Assembly (NCBI GenBank): GCA_008360975.2
Contig: CM039210.1
Span: 19,243,007 to 19,307,006 of the forward strand
DNA: 64,000 bases
Direction of reading: 5' to 3'
From: Lichenostomus cassidix
Taxonomy: Eukaryota; Chordata; Aves; Passeriformes; Meliphagidae
Below, one piece after another: positions 10,372-20,126 of the stretch. The position numbers and the translations under genes were made by a program. The notes below the pieces were generated by a model. The model ran no database searches and was not told where the DNA came from. It was given only the letters and a program-made list of their open reading frames with translations. Numbering within the stretch: the stretch's first letter is position 1; each line of letters starts with the position of its first letter.

Positions 10372-11800
10372 GTAGCCTACTGGCCTTTTCCAGCTCCCCA
10401 ATCGTTGGGTCAGGACCCCCAGTGCCAAGCATTGCCTTTCATGCACGAACAGCTGAAAGTCTTTAGACAGTTCGGCAAACCGAGCGCCGGGGCAGTTGCC
10501 AGTGCTTCTTTCAGTTTCAGGAAAGCTTCTCTCTGTGCTTTGCCCCAGCTGAACGGCTGCGTCTTCTGAGCTTCATACAGGGGTTTGGCAATCAGCCCAC
10601 AGTGCATGATCCACAGGCGGCACCATTCTGCCATGCCGAGGAAGACTCGCAGCTCGTGGAGATTCTGGGGCTCTGGAATAGCACAAATAGCTTGGATATG
10701 GTTAGTACTTAATTTTCTCTGCCCTTGTGAGATTTCACATCCCAGGTAAATTACAGTCTGTTGTGCAATTTGTGCCTTTTCCCTGGACACTTTGTATGCT
10801 CCCATGCCCAGTGAGTTAAAAAAGTTCAAATTCAAACCTTTAGGCAGGTTTCCTTTTCTTCTGTTGCTATCAGTATATCATCAACATACTGCAGCAGGAG
10901 GTATTGATCTTTTGGTACTTGCCCCTCTTTGGTCCAGATCTCCAGCTCCTTTGCCAGTTGGTTTCCAAATAAGGTGGGGGAGTTCTTGTACCCCATGAGA
11001 AGCCGAGTCCACGTGTTCTGGGTCTTCCTTGCATTCTCTGGATTTTCCCATTCAAAAGCGAACAGCTTCCTACTTTCTTTGTCAAGGGATATGCAGAAAG
11101 GCATCTTTTAAGTCAATTACAGTAAACCACTTATAAAACTCTTTTACGAATGTTAACAATGCATTGGGGTTAGCAATTACTGGATAAATGTCTTTGGTTA
11201 TTTCATTTATTGCCCTTAGATCCTATACTAGCCTGTAATCTCCATTGGGTTTCTTTACCGGGAATATTGGGATATTGTACTCTAATTTGCACTCTGCCAG
11301 AATTTAATATTTTAGGAATTTATCAATAGTCTTTACTATACCGTGCCTCCAGTATTGTTTTACCTGCACGGTTTTTCCTTCCTCTTTTAACTCTACATGT
11401 ACTGGCTGTGCCAACTTAGATTTTCCAGGTATATCCGTCTCCCATACTGAGGGAATTACGGCATTCTCCACCTCCTCTGGGATTGCAGAGGCTGGTTTCT
11501 CTTTTATCATTGAGATTTTTTTTCTTTTTTTTTTTTTGATCACTCCAGAATTTTCATTAATAACTCACCATTCTCAAAAGTTACCACTGCTTCCAATTTT
11601 GCCAGTAAAACATGGGACATATAAAAATTCTTGAGTCAATACTTTGTTTCCAAAACACAGGTCTAGGGTTGCAGAAATGGCCATTTTCCTCCTTCTCTGT
11701 GGCCCAACCATTGTGATAGATTTATCTGTCCTTCTAGATCATTTAAAACTGAATATGTGGCCCCCCTGTCGATTAAAAAAATCCCACCGCTCTTCTCCTA
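10372..11800 (-). pseudogene. pol: Provirus E protease and reverse transcriptase, broken
   Basis: On the minus strand the protease active-site motif reads DRGA (near 11765-11777) where retroviral aspartic proteases have DTGA, an inactivating change if real. RT follows, with the N-terminal block at 11304-11543, a palm block with YVDDILIA near 10872 (10832-11104), and thumb/connection sequence (10410-10835, YLGCEISQGQRKLS). The reading frame is broken between each block and the region near 11150-11300 contains stops. It is continued by RNase H beyond the solo LTR. Confidence 0.7.
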
Positions 11801-13069
11801 ACATTGAAGTTGCCAGCGGTTGCTGGGTTACAGCACCCTTGGCAACCTCTTGGAGCTGATCAGTCCAGTAAAACCGGTTGGGATACCTGTATTTCCAATG
11901 ACAAATGGCACATTTGTCAAAAGCTAATGGCCTCCTCCCCCCGACCTCTTCCAAACCGCTTGCCATACTCTGTACGACTGCCAAGAACTGCCGCTGCTGG
12001 CTTGTGGCTCTTCTACTGTTATAAACTTTCCAAGCTATTTCAAGTAATTTGTCTAGATTTCTTAACTTTTCCCCTTCCAATTCCTGTAACCTTTTTCTCG
12101 GTTTTTGTTTGTTCATTTTTCTCTTTTTTTTCTTTTTCCTTTTTCCTTTTTTTTCTTTTTTTTCTGTAACTCCAAGTACCATCTCTCTGAGTTTTCATAA
12201 TCATTTTCACTACCCTAGCAACCTTATCAGGGTTTTTCTCTATAGGTTCCAGCTGACTGTTTCCATATAACCAAACCTCCTAACATATACCGGTCTTTCC
12301 ACCCCCCACCCCTTGTCTTAAAATTACAATTTTCTTTTGCTTACCAAGTCTTGGCAGACTCTTTCCCGTCCTGGAACGGGTCCAATGGGCTATGAGTCCA
12401 CCACCACCCCCACCGCTGTCCAGTCCCCCAGCACCCCCCTCCCCCATACCCCTGTACCGGAACCAAACCGCGGCCATCCACGGGCAAGGGTAAAAAGGGG
12501 CTGCCACAAGCAAGTGAAGAGGGCACGAATGGCAGAGGGGGACATCCCCAGGGAGGTGTAGGTGGGAAAGGTGGGCACCCCCGAGAAGGCGTAGGCGGTG
12601 TAGAGTCAGACCCTGTAGGAACCACTAGTAAATCACTTTCCAATATATCTTTCCGATGTAAACTCTCATTCAATGCCAAGCGCTCCAAACAATAGTTCCC
12701 TTCAATGCAAGCCAGACATTTATCATCGCAAACTGCCACAGTAACCAAACCACCCTCCTGCAGCCACTCTGGGTTTTCTCGCAAACAGAAAAATAAATCA
12801 ACATACGGAACTTCATCTAATTTTCCCTTATGCTTGCAAAACAACAACAAATGAGACATCAGGTCAGATTGCAAAGAACCATTTTCAGGCCACCTCTTTC
12901 CAGCCTGCAAAATATATGTTGGCCACCGAGAGTTACAATATTCAATCAGCGTATCCTTACGCAATCCTTGGCCAAAATTACCTTGCTTCCAATGTGCTAA
13001 CAAGCACCCCAAAGGAGAATTACGAGATATGGGACCATTGCCACCCAAAATCCCTTTAAGCTTCTCCAT
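11801..13069 (-). pseudogene. gag: Provirus E gag
   Basis: The likely ATG is at 13069. The matrix shows GGNGPISRNSPLGCLLAHWK, the same family motif (SPLG) as family A matrix, and stays open to 12341 across a Pro/Gly-rich region with two GCPPxP repeats. A later block (11739-12182) carries a very Lys-rich run and a decayed zinc knuckle (CAICH without the second half). Most of capsid appears missing or unrecognisable between them, so the gene is internally deleted. Its C-rich/T-rich plus strand at 12100-12180 codes the Lys run. Confidence 0.6.
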
Positions 13070-13331
13070 TTCCACTTGCCGACCCTGCAATGCTTTCGCA
13101 ATTGTCTTACGGACGGCGCCCGGGCATACCACTAGGAATTCCTTAGCCCAACCAAGCGTAGCTTTCACTGCGTCTTACTGGCAGGCAACCAAACTACCAT
13201 TAAAAGGCACCTTACCTTCTCCAGGGGACGTTGTGAGCAGAGGAGGGTCGCGGCGCGATGGGCTCCCCGAGAATCCCTCGGTGCCGGCTGGAGCGTGATC
13301 AGGTCGCGGGGTCCTCAGCAGCGCTCACAGT

Positions 13332-13349
13332 GTCCCATCTGGGTCGCCA
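13332..13349 (-). promoter_or_regulatory. Provirus E primer-binding site, probably tRNA-Arg type
   Basis: On the minus strand, three bases after the LTR end, is TGGCGACCCAGATGGGAC. It resembles Arg-type primer sites but I cannot match it exactly to one tRNA. It fixes the minus orientation of the provirus. Confidence 0.6.
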
Positions 13350-13352
13350 AAA

Positions 13353-13750
13353 TGTTAGCGTGGAAAACACATAATCACTGAATGATTATATGCAGGTGCC
13401 TTTATTCGAGCTCGGGAAGCCGGGGTGTAACATCTACCCAAATCTGACTTCGCCATGGATTTGAAACGAGTACAGTTTTATACCTTTTCTTACAGAACAG
13501 TGATGTAATCATATGTTAATCATCAACTTATCATTGTTCCATTGTTTCCCCCCAAGCATGACTTTAAGCCCCCCATCTCCCATAGTATTTCTGATTTATT
13601 TCACAGGTGCTAATCCGCATGATTTCACTAAAACAATCCCAATTCTCTAAGCAATCTCCGCGATCATGTCGCTGAGCCCCGTACATGTAGTGCCTACCTA
13701 TCCCGTTCCTAAAGCCCATTTTTAACTAACATTTTATCCCAATGTTAACA
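13353..13750 (-). repeat. Provirus E 5' LTR
   Basis: This 398-bp LTR is nearly identical to 5301-5698 (three substitutions by eye, about 0.75%). It is flanked on the right by the ATCA duplication and on the left by the primer site. Confidence 0.9.
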
Positions 13751-14400
13751 ATCAAAGCTGCTGTAAATGCTGTAGAGACTCAAATTACAGCTGGAACCAT
13801 TCAAGGACTTGTTAGTAATATTTTTCCTTTGATGGATCCAGGATGAAATCCCAATGTGCCAGAGCAAATGGCCAGATTAAAACAGTATCAAAAGTAGATA
13901 GTTATTAGACTAAAATGTGCTATTCCTAAAGCGACAAATTGAGCCAAAATATATGAAATTAGACAAGATGTAAATGAGACCCCCACAGATTTCCTGAACA
14001 GGCTCAAAGAGGCTGTACGGAAATACACAAATTTAGACTTAGATTCCCCGATGCAGCAATCTCATTTAGCCTACATATTTGTAGGCCAACTGACATAAGG
14101 AAAAAGCTGCAAAAATTAGATGAGTATAATATAAATAAGTTGTTGAATGCAGCCTGGAAAATATATCAAAATAAAAATTCAACAGATAAAGATACAGAAG
14201 ATAAAGAAAATAAACCCCACTACAAGAAAAAACAGGGTCAGAGGAAGTCAGTTAGTAAACAAAAAAAGGGTCTGCCTCACCCTTCTCTAGCCAAAGACCA
14301 GTGTGCCAACTGCAAGAAAAAGAGACACTGGAAAAATGAGTGTCCAATGCGAGCGAAGGAAACGCCCACATCTTCTCAGTTAGCTGTAGATGGAAATTGA
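13751..14400 (+). pseudogene. gag: Family A gag, 3' part (capsid C-terminus and nucleocapsid)
   Basis: This continues the capsid interrupted at 5300. A PTDFLNRLKEAV segment at about 13985-14020 is the major homology-type region of gamma-like capsids. Stops break the frame near 13850, 13900, 13940 and 14097. The last block (14140-14400) is open and has a single zinc knuckle CANCKKKRHWKNEC (C-x2-C-x4-H-x4-C), the nucleocapsid RNA-binding motif. The gene ends at TGA 14398, followed directly by protease. Confidence 0.75.
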
Positions 14401-15801
14401 CGGGGACCAAAGGCATTATCCACCCCAGCGGAGCCTTCGGTTATAATTAAACTAGAGAAAGATAATGTTGAATTTTTAGTTGATACGGGGGCAACATATT
14501 CTGTGTTAAATACTTTAAAGGGGAAACTGAGTCAAGATACTGTAAATGTAACTAGTGCCACGGGAGTAAGTGAAACAAAGCCTTTCATTCAACCTTTAAA
14601 ATTTAAACCAAGAAAACATTAGGTGACTCATCAATTTTTATATATGCCAAATTCTCCAAAACCATTGTTGGGCAGAGATTTATTAGAAAAATTAGAAGCA
14701 GAAATTAAATTTTCCAAGGAAGAGGGAGTGAAAGCTATAATTCCTGAATCTAAATTTGTTGAAGCAGCTACTATCCTCATCCAGGAATGTTGTGAAGAAA
14801 TTCCTGAAGAAGTTGAGGATGCGGTTATTGCAATAGTATGGGCCAGTGATTTTCCCGAAAGATCCGAAAAGGCTGAACCTGTGACTATTGCACTCAAAGC
14901 AAGAGCAACACTGGTAAGGCATAAACAATACCCTCTGAAATTAAAAAGTCGTAGGAGACTAGTACCTGTAATTGAGAAATTTCTCGAATTCGGGCTGCTA
15001 GTAGAATGTGAGTCCAAATACAACACACCCATCCTGCCAGTAAAGAAGGCTAATAGTAAGAGTTACAGGCTAGTGCAGGATTTGAAGGCAATCAACAAAA
15101 CTACAGAGGACATACATTCAGTTGTGCAAAATCCCCACACTTTTCTGACCACACTTACAAATGAATTAAGGTAGTTCACAGTCCTAGATCTCAAAGATGC
15201 CTTTTTCTCTATTCCAATCCACAAAGATAGCCAAGAACTCTTTGCTTTTGAGTGAGAAAATCCTAAAACAAGAAGAAAGACTCAACTCACCCAGACAGTG
15301 CTACCCCAAGGGTTCAAGAACAGCCCAACAATATTTGGACATCAGCTATCAAAGGAACTGAAAGACTAAAAAAACCAAAAATCAAAAGGAGAAATCCTTC
15401 AATATGTTGATGATATCCTGATCGCAGCAGAAACATGAGATGACTGCATCCAACTCACTGTAAGTCTTTTGAATTTTTTAAGCATAAGCAGATACCAAGT
15501 CTCAAAAAAAAAAGCACAAGTTGCCAAAGAAACAGTAGTATACCTGGGGCTAGAAATATTCCGTGGTCATTGACAACTTAGCAGAAAAAAAAAAAGCTAT
15601 CTGTCGGCTTCCAGAGCCCCACACGGTGAGAAAGATGCAAGCTTTCCTCGGTATGGTAAGTTGGTGTCAACTTTGAGTAGCAAGGTATGAAATACTAGTA
15701 AAGCCTCTATATGAAACCCTTAAGACAGCTAAAAAGGGAACCATCAACTGGACAGAAAAAGCGAAAGCTGCCTTTAAACAACTAAAACATTCCTTGATGT
15801 C
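14401..15801 (+). pseudogene. pol: Family A protease and reverse transcriptase, 5' part of pol
   Basis: Protease carries the aspartic active site VDTGATYSVLN (near 14478) and LLGRDLLEK. One stop near 14621 and one at 15172 interrupt a frame that otherwise runs into RT: PILPVKKANSKSYRLVQDLKAIN, LDLKDAFFSI, LPQGFKNSPTIFG and YVDDILIAAE (near 15403). Further stops at 15255, 15367 and 15436 and frame changes make it non-functional. It is a gamma-like RT of the same kind as provirus E. ERVK K1 inserted at 15801 in the connection region, and pol resumes at 23210. Confidence 0.8.
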
Positions 15802-16067
15802 TGTCGCTGTTGAACCGCTAACAGAGAGAAGTCCAGCTCTTCAGTGTGGCAAAATGTCTCCTTTTATTAACTAATTCCAACTTATATAGACTTTCAAAGA
15901 TCACCAGGATTGGTCAGTTCAAAACCTCCCCCCAAGCCGATTGGCCAGGCTTGAACCGTCCATATCTCGAGAGACCGTTTCAACAACATCCAAACTTTAT
16001 CTTTGTTTATAAAACACAGGAAGAAGAAGAGAGAAATTTCTCACGGGAAAGGTCTGTGCTTGCCACA
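15802..16067 (-). repeat. K1 3' LTR
   Basis: This 266-bp LTR begins TGTCGCTGTTGAACC and ends GTGCTTGCCACA on the plus strand. The adjacent AGCTCCCCCTTTTT is the polypurine tract read in reverse. A 4-bp TAAC indel separates it from the 5' LTR. Confidence 0.9.
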
Positions 16068-16367
16068 GCTCCCCCTTTTTATTTAAGAACAGAAGGCATT
16101 GCTTGTGAGCCTCAGTGGATCAGCATGAAGGATCTGCTTGGTAATGGCCAGTTACCAAAGAGAGCCTGGTTGAAACTCAAGAAGGGGTCTGTCCGGCGGT
16201 GGCAAGCCACCAAACAGAGCCCGAACCAGATGCTGATTAAGATGGTCAAAGAGACTCCATGCAATACCCTAGATAGAGCATATATAAAACCTAATTCTAC
16301 ACATAAATCTATAATTCAACAAAACATGCATTCAAAGTCCTTGCTTTCTGACTCCATAAAATAAATT
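16068..16367 (-). other. K1 non-coding tail and polypurine tract
   Basis: Between the end of integrase and the 3' LTR there are ~300 bases with no supported gene. The equivalent tail in K2 (48290-48598) is similar, including the final TTCTTAAATAAAAAGGGGG segment, so it is a conserved part of this env-less ERVK. The polypurine tract lies at 16068-16082. Confidence 0.6.
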
Positions 16368-18796
16368 TCAGTCTCTGCTTGTGGAAGGACCAGCTTGTTG
16401 GTCATCATCAGAAGGATCACTTGGTTGGTGTTCTGCATTCTGGTTGTCATTTTGAAGTTGCTGGTTTCGTCTTTGGAGCCACAGGTCAGGGCAGACGCAT
16501 TTTGCAGGCAGCCATCGTACCCCAGTATCTGTGGAGATGCAAGCATACCCCCGTCCCCAAGCAATAAGCTCATGTGGGCTTTCCCAGGTGTTAGTAAGTA
16601 GGTTCCGTACCCATATCTTCGCCCGGGGCAAACGCAACTCGCCTGACGACTGCAATGAGAGAAAATGGTTCAAAATCACAGGATTATTCAAATTTGGTGG
16701 CACTGTAAAGTGATTGATTGTGTACAAAGCTTTTTCCAATCGACTCTGTGGTGTTTCCCCATGCATTTCCCCATGCATTCCCCCTTTTTGCCTTTCCAAA
16801 ACACGCTTCAGAGTACTGTGAGCGCATTCACCAATGGCTTGGCCAGTAGGAGAATGCAGAATACTGAATGTGTGGTCTACACCCCATAGGTGTAAGAACT
16901 GCCGTGTCTTCTGTGAGGCGTAGGCAGGACCATTGTAGGTTTTCACAGTGGCTGGCACCCCCAGGACCAAGAAGGCTAATTTCCAATGGGCATTGGCATC
17001 ACAACTCTTTTCTCCAGTATGAGCAGTTGCCCACATAGCTGAGGAGAAAGTGTCAATAGACACATGCACATACTTGGATTGGCCAAATTCAGAAATGTGT
17101 CACATCTGTCTGCCACAACTGCAAGGGCTTTAGACTTCTGGGGTTTACCCCCAGTGGCAGAGGTGCAGCGAGTCCGTGGCAGTCAGCACAAGCACTGACA
17201 ATGTCACGAGCCTCAGTTGGCGTCAACTGAAACTGCTTCTGCAGGGTATGTGTACTCTGATGAAAGAAATTGTGCGATGCCTTGGCTTGTGTAATTTTGT
17301 CAGGCTGAGGTGCCACCCATGCAGGGTTGGCTAACATGTCAGCCCTGGCATTGCCTTCTGTTATAAAACCTGGTAATTTGGTGTGGCTTCGAATGTGCAG
17401 AATGTAATATGGATGCTCTTGAGCCTGAATTGCCTTCCACAGGGTTCGCAATATCGAAAACAGAGCCGCATTATTGACTTCTTTTAGAAGTGAACAATCC
17501 AAACATTTGGTTATGTCTGCTGCATAAGCAGAAGCAGTGACCAAATTCAAAGGCACCTGAGAGAACTGCTGAAAAGCCATGGCAACTGCTTTTAATTCAA
17601 CCAACTGAGCAGAGCCTGTCTCTTGGCCTTTTAGCACCTGCCACTCAGATCCTTCCTTCCGGGTAACAATGGCCTTTCCTGTTTTCCCAGAACCGTCTGT
17701 GAAGACAGCGGGTCCGTGAACTGGCACCCGGCTGTTCTTTGGTCGAAACGTAAGATTGACTGAATTTGTCAGCTGCAGCAATTTGTGGCTGGGCAGAGGA
17801 TAAGCAATCTGCCCTGAGAAATTTTGCAGTGCACTTTGCAAAGGAGCACTATTAGCAAGACTCCATTCAAAATTGTCCCGTGATACCGGAACAACAATCG
17901 TTGCAGGATCTGCTGCCATCAATTGTAAACACCGATAACGGCATTTAGTGATCAGACAGGCTATCAATTCCAACAATGTAAGTGCTCTCTTTTTTGGCTG
18001 ATGGAGCAAAAAGACCCATTCCAGGATATGCAAAGGATCATCCCATTGTTTGTTCCACTGGCCAATGATACCTGTAGGATGGAGGTCTGGAGCAGTAATG
18101 AAAACAGTGATATCAGTAGAGGGATCTACTCGATAAACCTGATGAGCAGAAACAGCTTGCTGCACCTCATTCAGCACTCGTCATGCCTCAGGAGTCAATT
18201 GCCGAGGTGAGTTTAGGTCAGAGTCCCCCGTTAAAATATTAAAAAGTGGGGAAAGTTGTGCATTGGTCAGTCCCAAATATGGACGTAACCACTTGATGAC
18301 ACCCAGCAATTTCTGGGCATCATTCAGGGTCTTAATAGAGTCTGAGAACTGCACCTCTTGGTGCTGTATGGTTCGATCCATGATTTTCACTCCCAAATAT
18401 TTCCAAGGAGGCTGCTGTTGAACTTTCTCTGGAGCCACTTGCAACCCATAGGAATGCAAGGCATGGAGCAATCGAGGCTGTAACCTCTGCAATTCATCCT
18501 GGGTGGATGCTGCCACCAGGATATCATCTATATAATGGTAGCAGAGTACCTCAGGAAACTGCTCGCAGATTCCGGACAAGGCCTGAGTGACATACCATTG
18601 ACAGATAGTCAGGCTATTTTTCATGCCCTGAGGTAACACTTTCCATTGAAATCTCTTTACAGGCTCCCCATTGTTAATTGCAGGCATAGTAAAGGCAAAT
18701 TTCGGCCTGTCATTGGGGTGCAAAGGGATTGTAAAAAAGCAATCCTTCAAATCAACAATCAAGATTTCCCACCCTGTGGGAATCATCGTGGGTGAA
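16368..18796 (-). pseudogene. pol: K1 pol: RT palm, RNase H and integrase
   Basis: The RT block (18181-18786) has LKDCFFTIPLHP, LPQGMKNS and YIDDILVAA, where related copies have YMDD. An in-frame TGA at 18181 separates it from connection/RNase H (17089-18177, FTDGSGKTGKA and GNARADML) and the integrase zinc region (HQSTHTLQKQFQ...CADCHG). A frameshift near 17080 leads to the integrase core (16368-17069): VSIDTFSS, then KTYNGPAY where KTDNGP is expected, then QAIGECAH. The second catalytic Asp is therefore Tyr (16935-16937). Non-functional. Confidence 0.8.
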
Positions 18797-19058
18797 TGTG
18801 GCTAGCACAGGTCTTTCCCATGAGAAATCCTTTTGTGTTTTATAAATAAAGATAAGGTTTGGATGTTATTAAAAACAGTGTCCCAAGACTTGGACGGTGC
18901 AGACCTGGCCAATCAGGCCTAGGGGGAGGTTTTTGACTGACCAATCTGGGTGACTTTTGAAAACTCTCTATATATGATGAAATCAAAACAATAAAGGCCT
19001 TTTCCTTCTTGCCACTGAGAACTGACTTCCTTACTCTGCTAGCTGCTCAACAGCGACA
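18797..19058 (+). mobile_element. Solo ERVK LTR in K1 RT
   Basis: This 262-bp element begins TGTGGCTAGCACAGG, ends GCTCAACAGCGACA and is flanked by GGTGAA (18791-18796 and 19059-19064). AATAAAG motifs put it in plus orientation, opposite to K1. It is the same LTR type as the minus-oriented solos at 41751-42013 and 52069-52324. Confidence 0.9.
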
Positions 19059-19064
19059 GGTGAA

Positions 19065-19402
19065 GGCATGCCAGGCTGTAAACTCCCCATACTTTCCATC
19101 ACTGCATTAACTTTACGGAGATCTTGTAACAGTCTCCATTTCCCTGATTTTTTCCTAATCACAAAAACTGGGGTGTTCCAGGGATTAGTAGAAGGTTCTA
19201 TGTGTCCCTGTTTCAGTTGCTCCTGAACCAGCTGACAAAGGGTGACTAATTTGTCTTTTGGCAGGGACCACTGTGGTTCCCATATAGGTGTTTTGGTCAG
19301 CCATCGCAAAGATAGCATGGAATATGGTGCACCCTTGCACACAGAGTCCCCTATTAAAAATTTGTCGTGATTCGCACCCCCCAAGCTGCCAACATGTCCC
19401 AT
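19065..19402 (-). pseudogene. pol: K1 pol: RT fingers
   Basis: This is the N-terminal RT block on the minus strand: [19 protein letters not shown], a [17 protein letters not shown] segment and [16 protein letters not shown]. It is contiguous with the palm block at 18786 once the solo LTR is removed. It overlaps the protease frame at its 5' end. Confidence 0.8.
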
Positions 19403-20126
19403 CCCCAGAGGTTCACTGGAGCTGGAGTAACATAAGGCCGAATGCAGGCTGTGTGTCCCTCTGGATCCTTCCCCAACACAGGTCGCTTACTCAATCGACT
19501 CTGTGTTGTTCCTCCCAACCCCGCGATATCCAGTCCTACAGGGCATAAAGGCCACGTAGGAGGCCATGAAGCAGCGAAAAGGATCGTTGCATCAGCACCT
19601 GTATCGATCAAACCTCAGACTCGAATTCGATGGGACGTGCTTTCGGCATGATGAGGGTACAAGTCATCTGTGGTGACTCATTGGAAATAGATGCAGCCCA
19701 GTAGACCTGCGGAAGTCCTGGCAGTTCAGTGCTGTCACCTCCGCCAACTTTCTGGTCTACCCTGGGAACAGAAGACTCACGAGGCAACAATTGAGCAAGG
19801 CAAGTGTTTGCAGGAATGGTGACAGGGGGGTCAGGTGTGGAAACTGTAGCATGAATCTGGCCCTTGAAATCAGCATTTATGAACTCTGGAAGAACAAGGA
19901 TCCCTTGGCTGGCGGCCTCAGGCCCTGCCACAAGCAGTGCACCGGCCCCCTGATCCAGGGAACCATCCACATCCAAGGGAACCCTGTGGGCATCGTCAGA
20001 TTCTAAGACGACTGTTGCTGCAGTGTAGGTGTTGACTCGGGCTGAGCCTTTGGTGCCTCTTCCACATTGACCGGGTAAGCCTGGGTCATCATCCTGTTCT
20101 GGGGTAACTGATGTGATGGGGGGCAA
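19354..20126 (-). pseudogene. pro: K1 dUTPase-like domain and protease
   Basis: The minus-strand block 19608-20126 resembles a retroviral dUTPase-derived domain (ARVNTYTAATVVLESDDAHR, GILVLPEFINADFKGQIHA, TIPANTCLAQLLP). It is followed in another frame by protease (19354-19611) with MIDTGADATILFAASWP and ending [16 protein letters not shown] is intact but the two blocks are out of frame. K2 has the same arrangement in one frame (44792-45436). Confidence 0.75.

Larger units (their letters stand above)
5301..13750 (-). mobile_element. Provirus E, gamma-like, minus strand
   Basis: This complete LTR-to-LTR provirus inserted in family A capsid with a 4-bp duplication ATCA (5297-5300 and 13751-13754). 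Removing it with one duplication copy restores the family A reading frame. The LTRs are 398 bp each and differ at only 3 positions by eye. The order on the minus strand is 5' LTR, Arg-like primer site, gag, pro-pol, env, 3' LTR. The interior is full of stops and frameshifts and carries two solo LTRs, which does not fit the youth implied by the LTRs. Confidence 0.85.
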
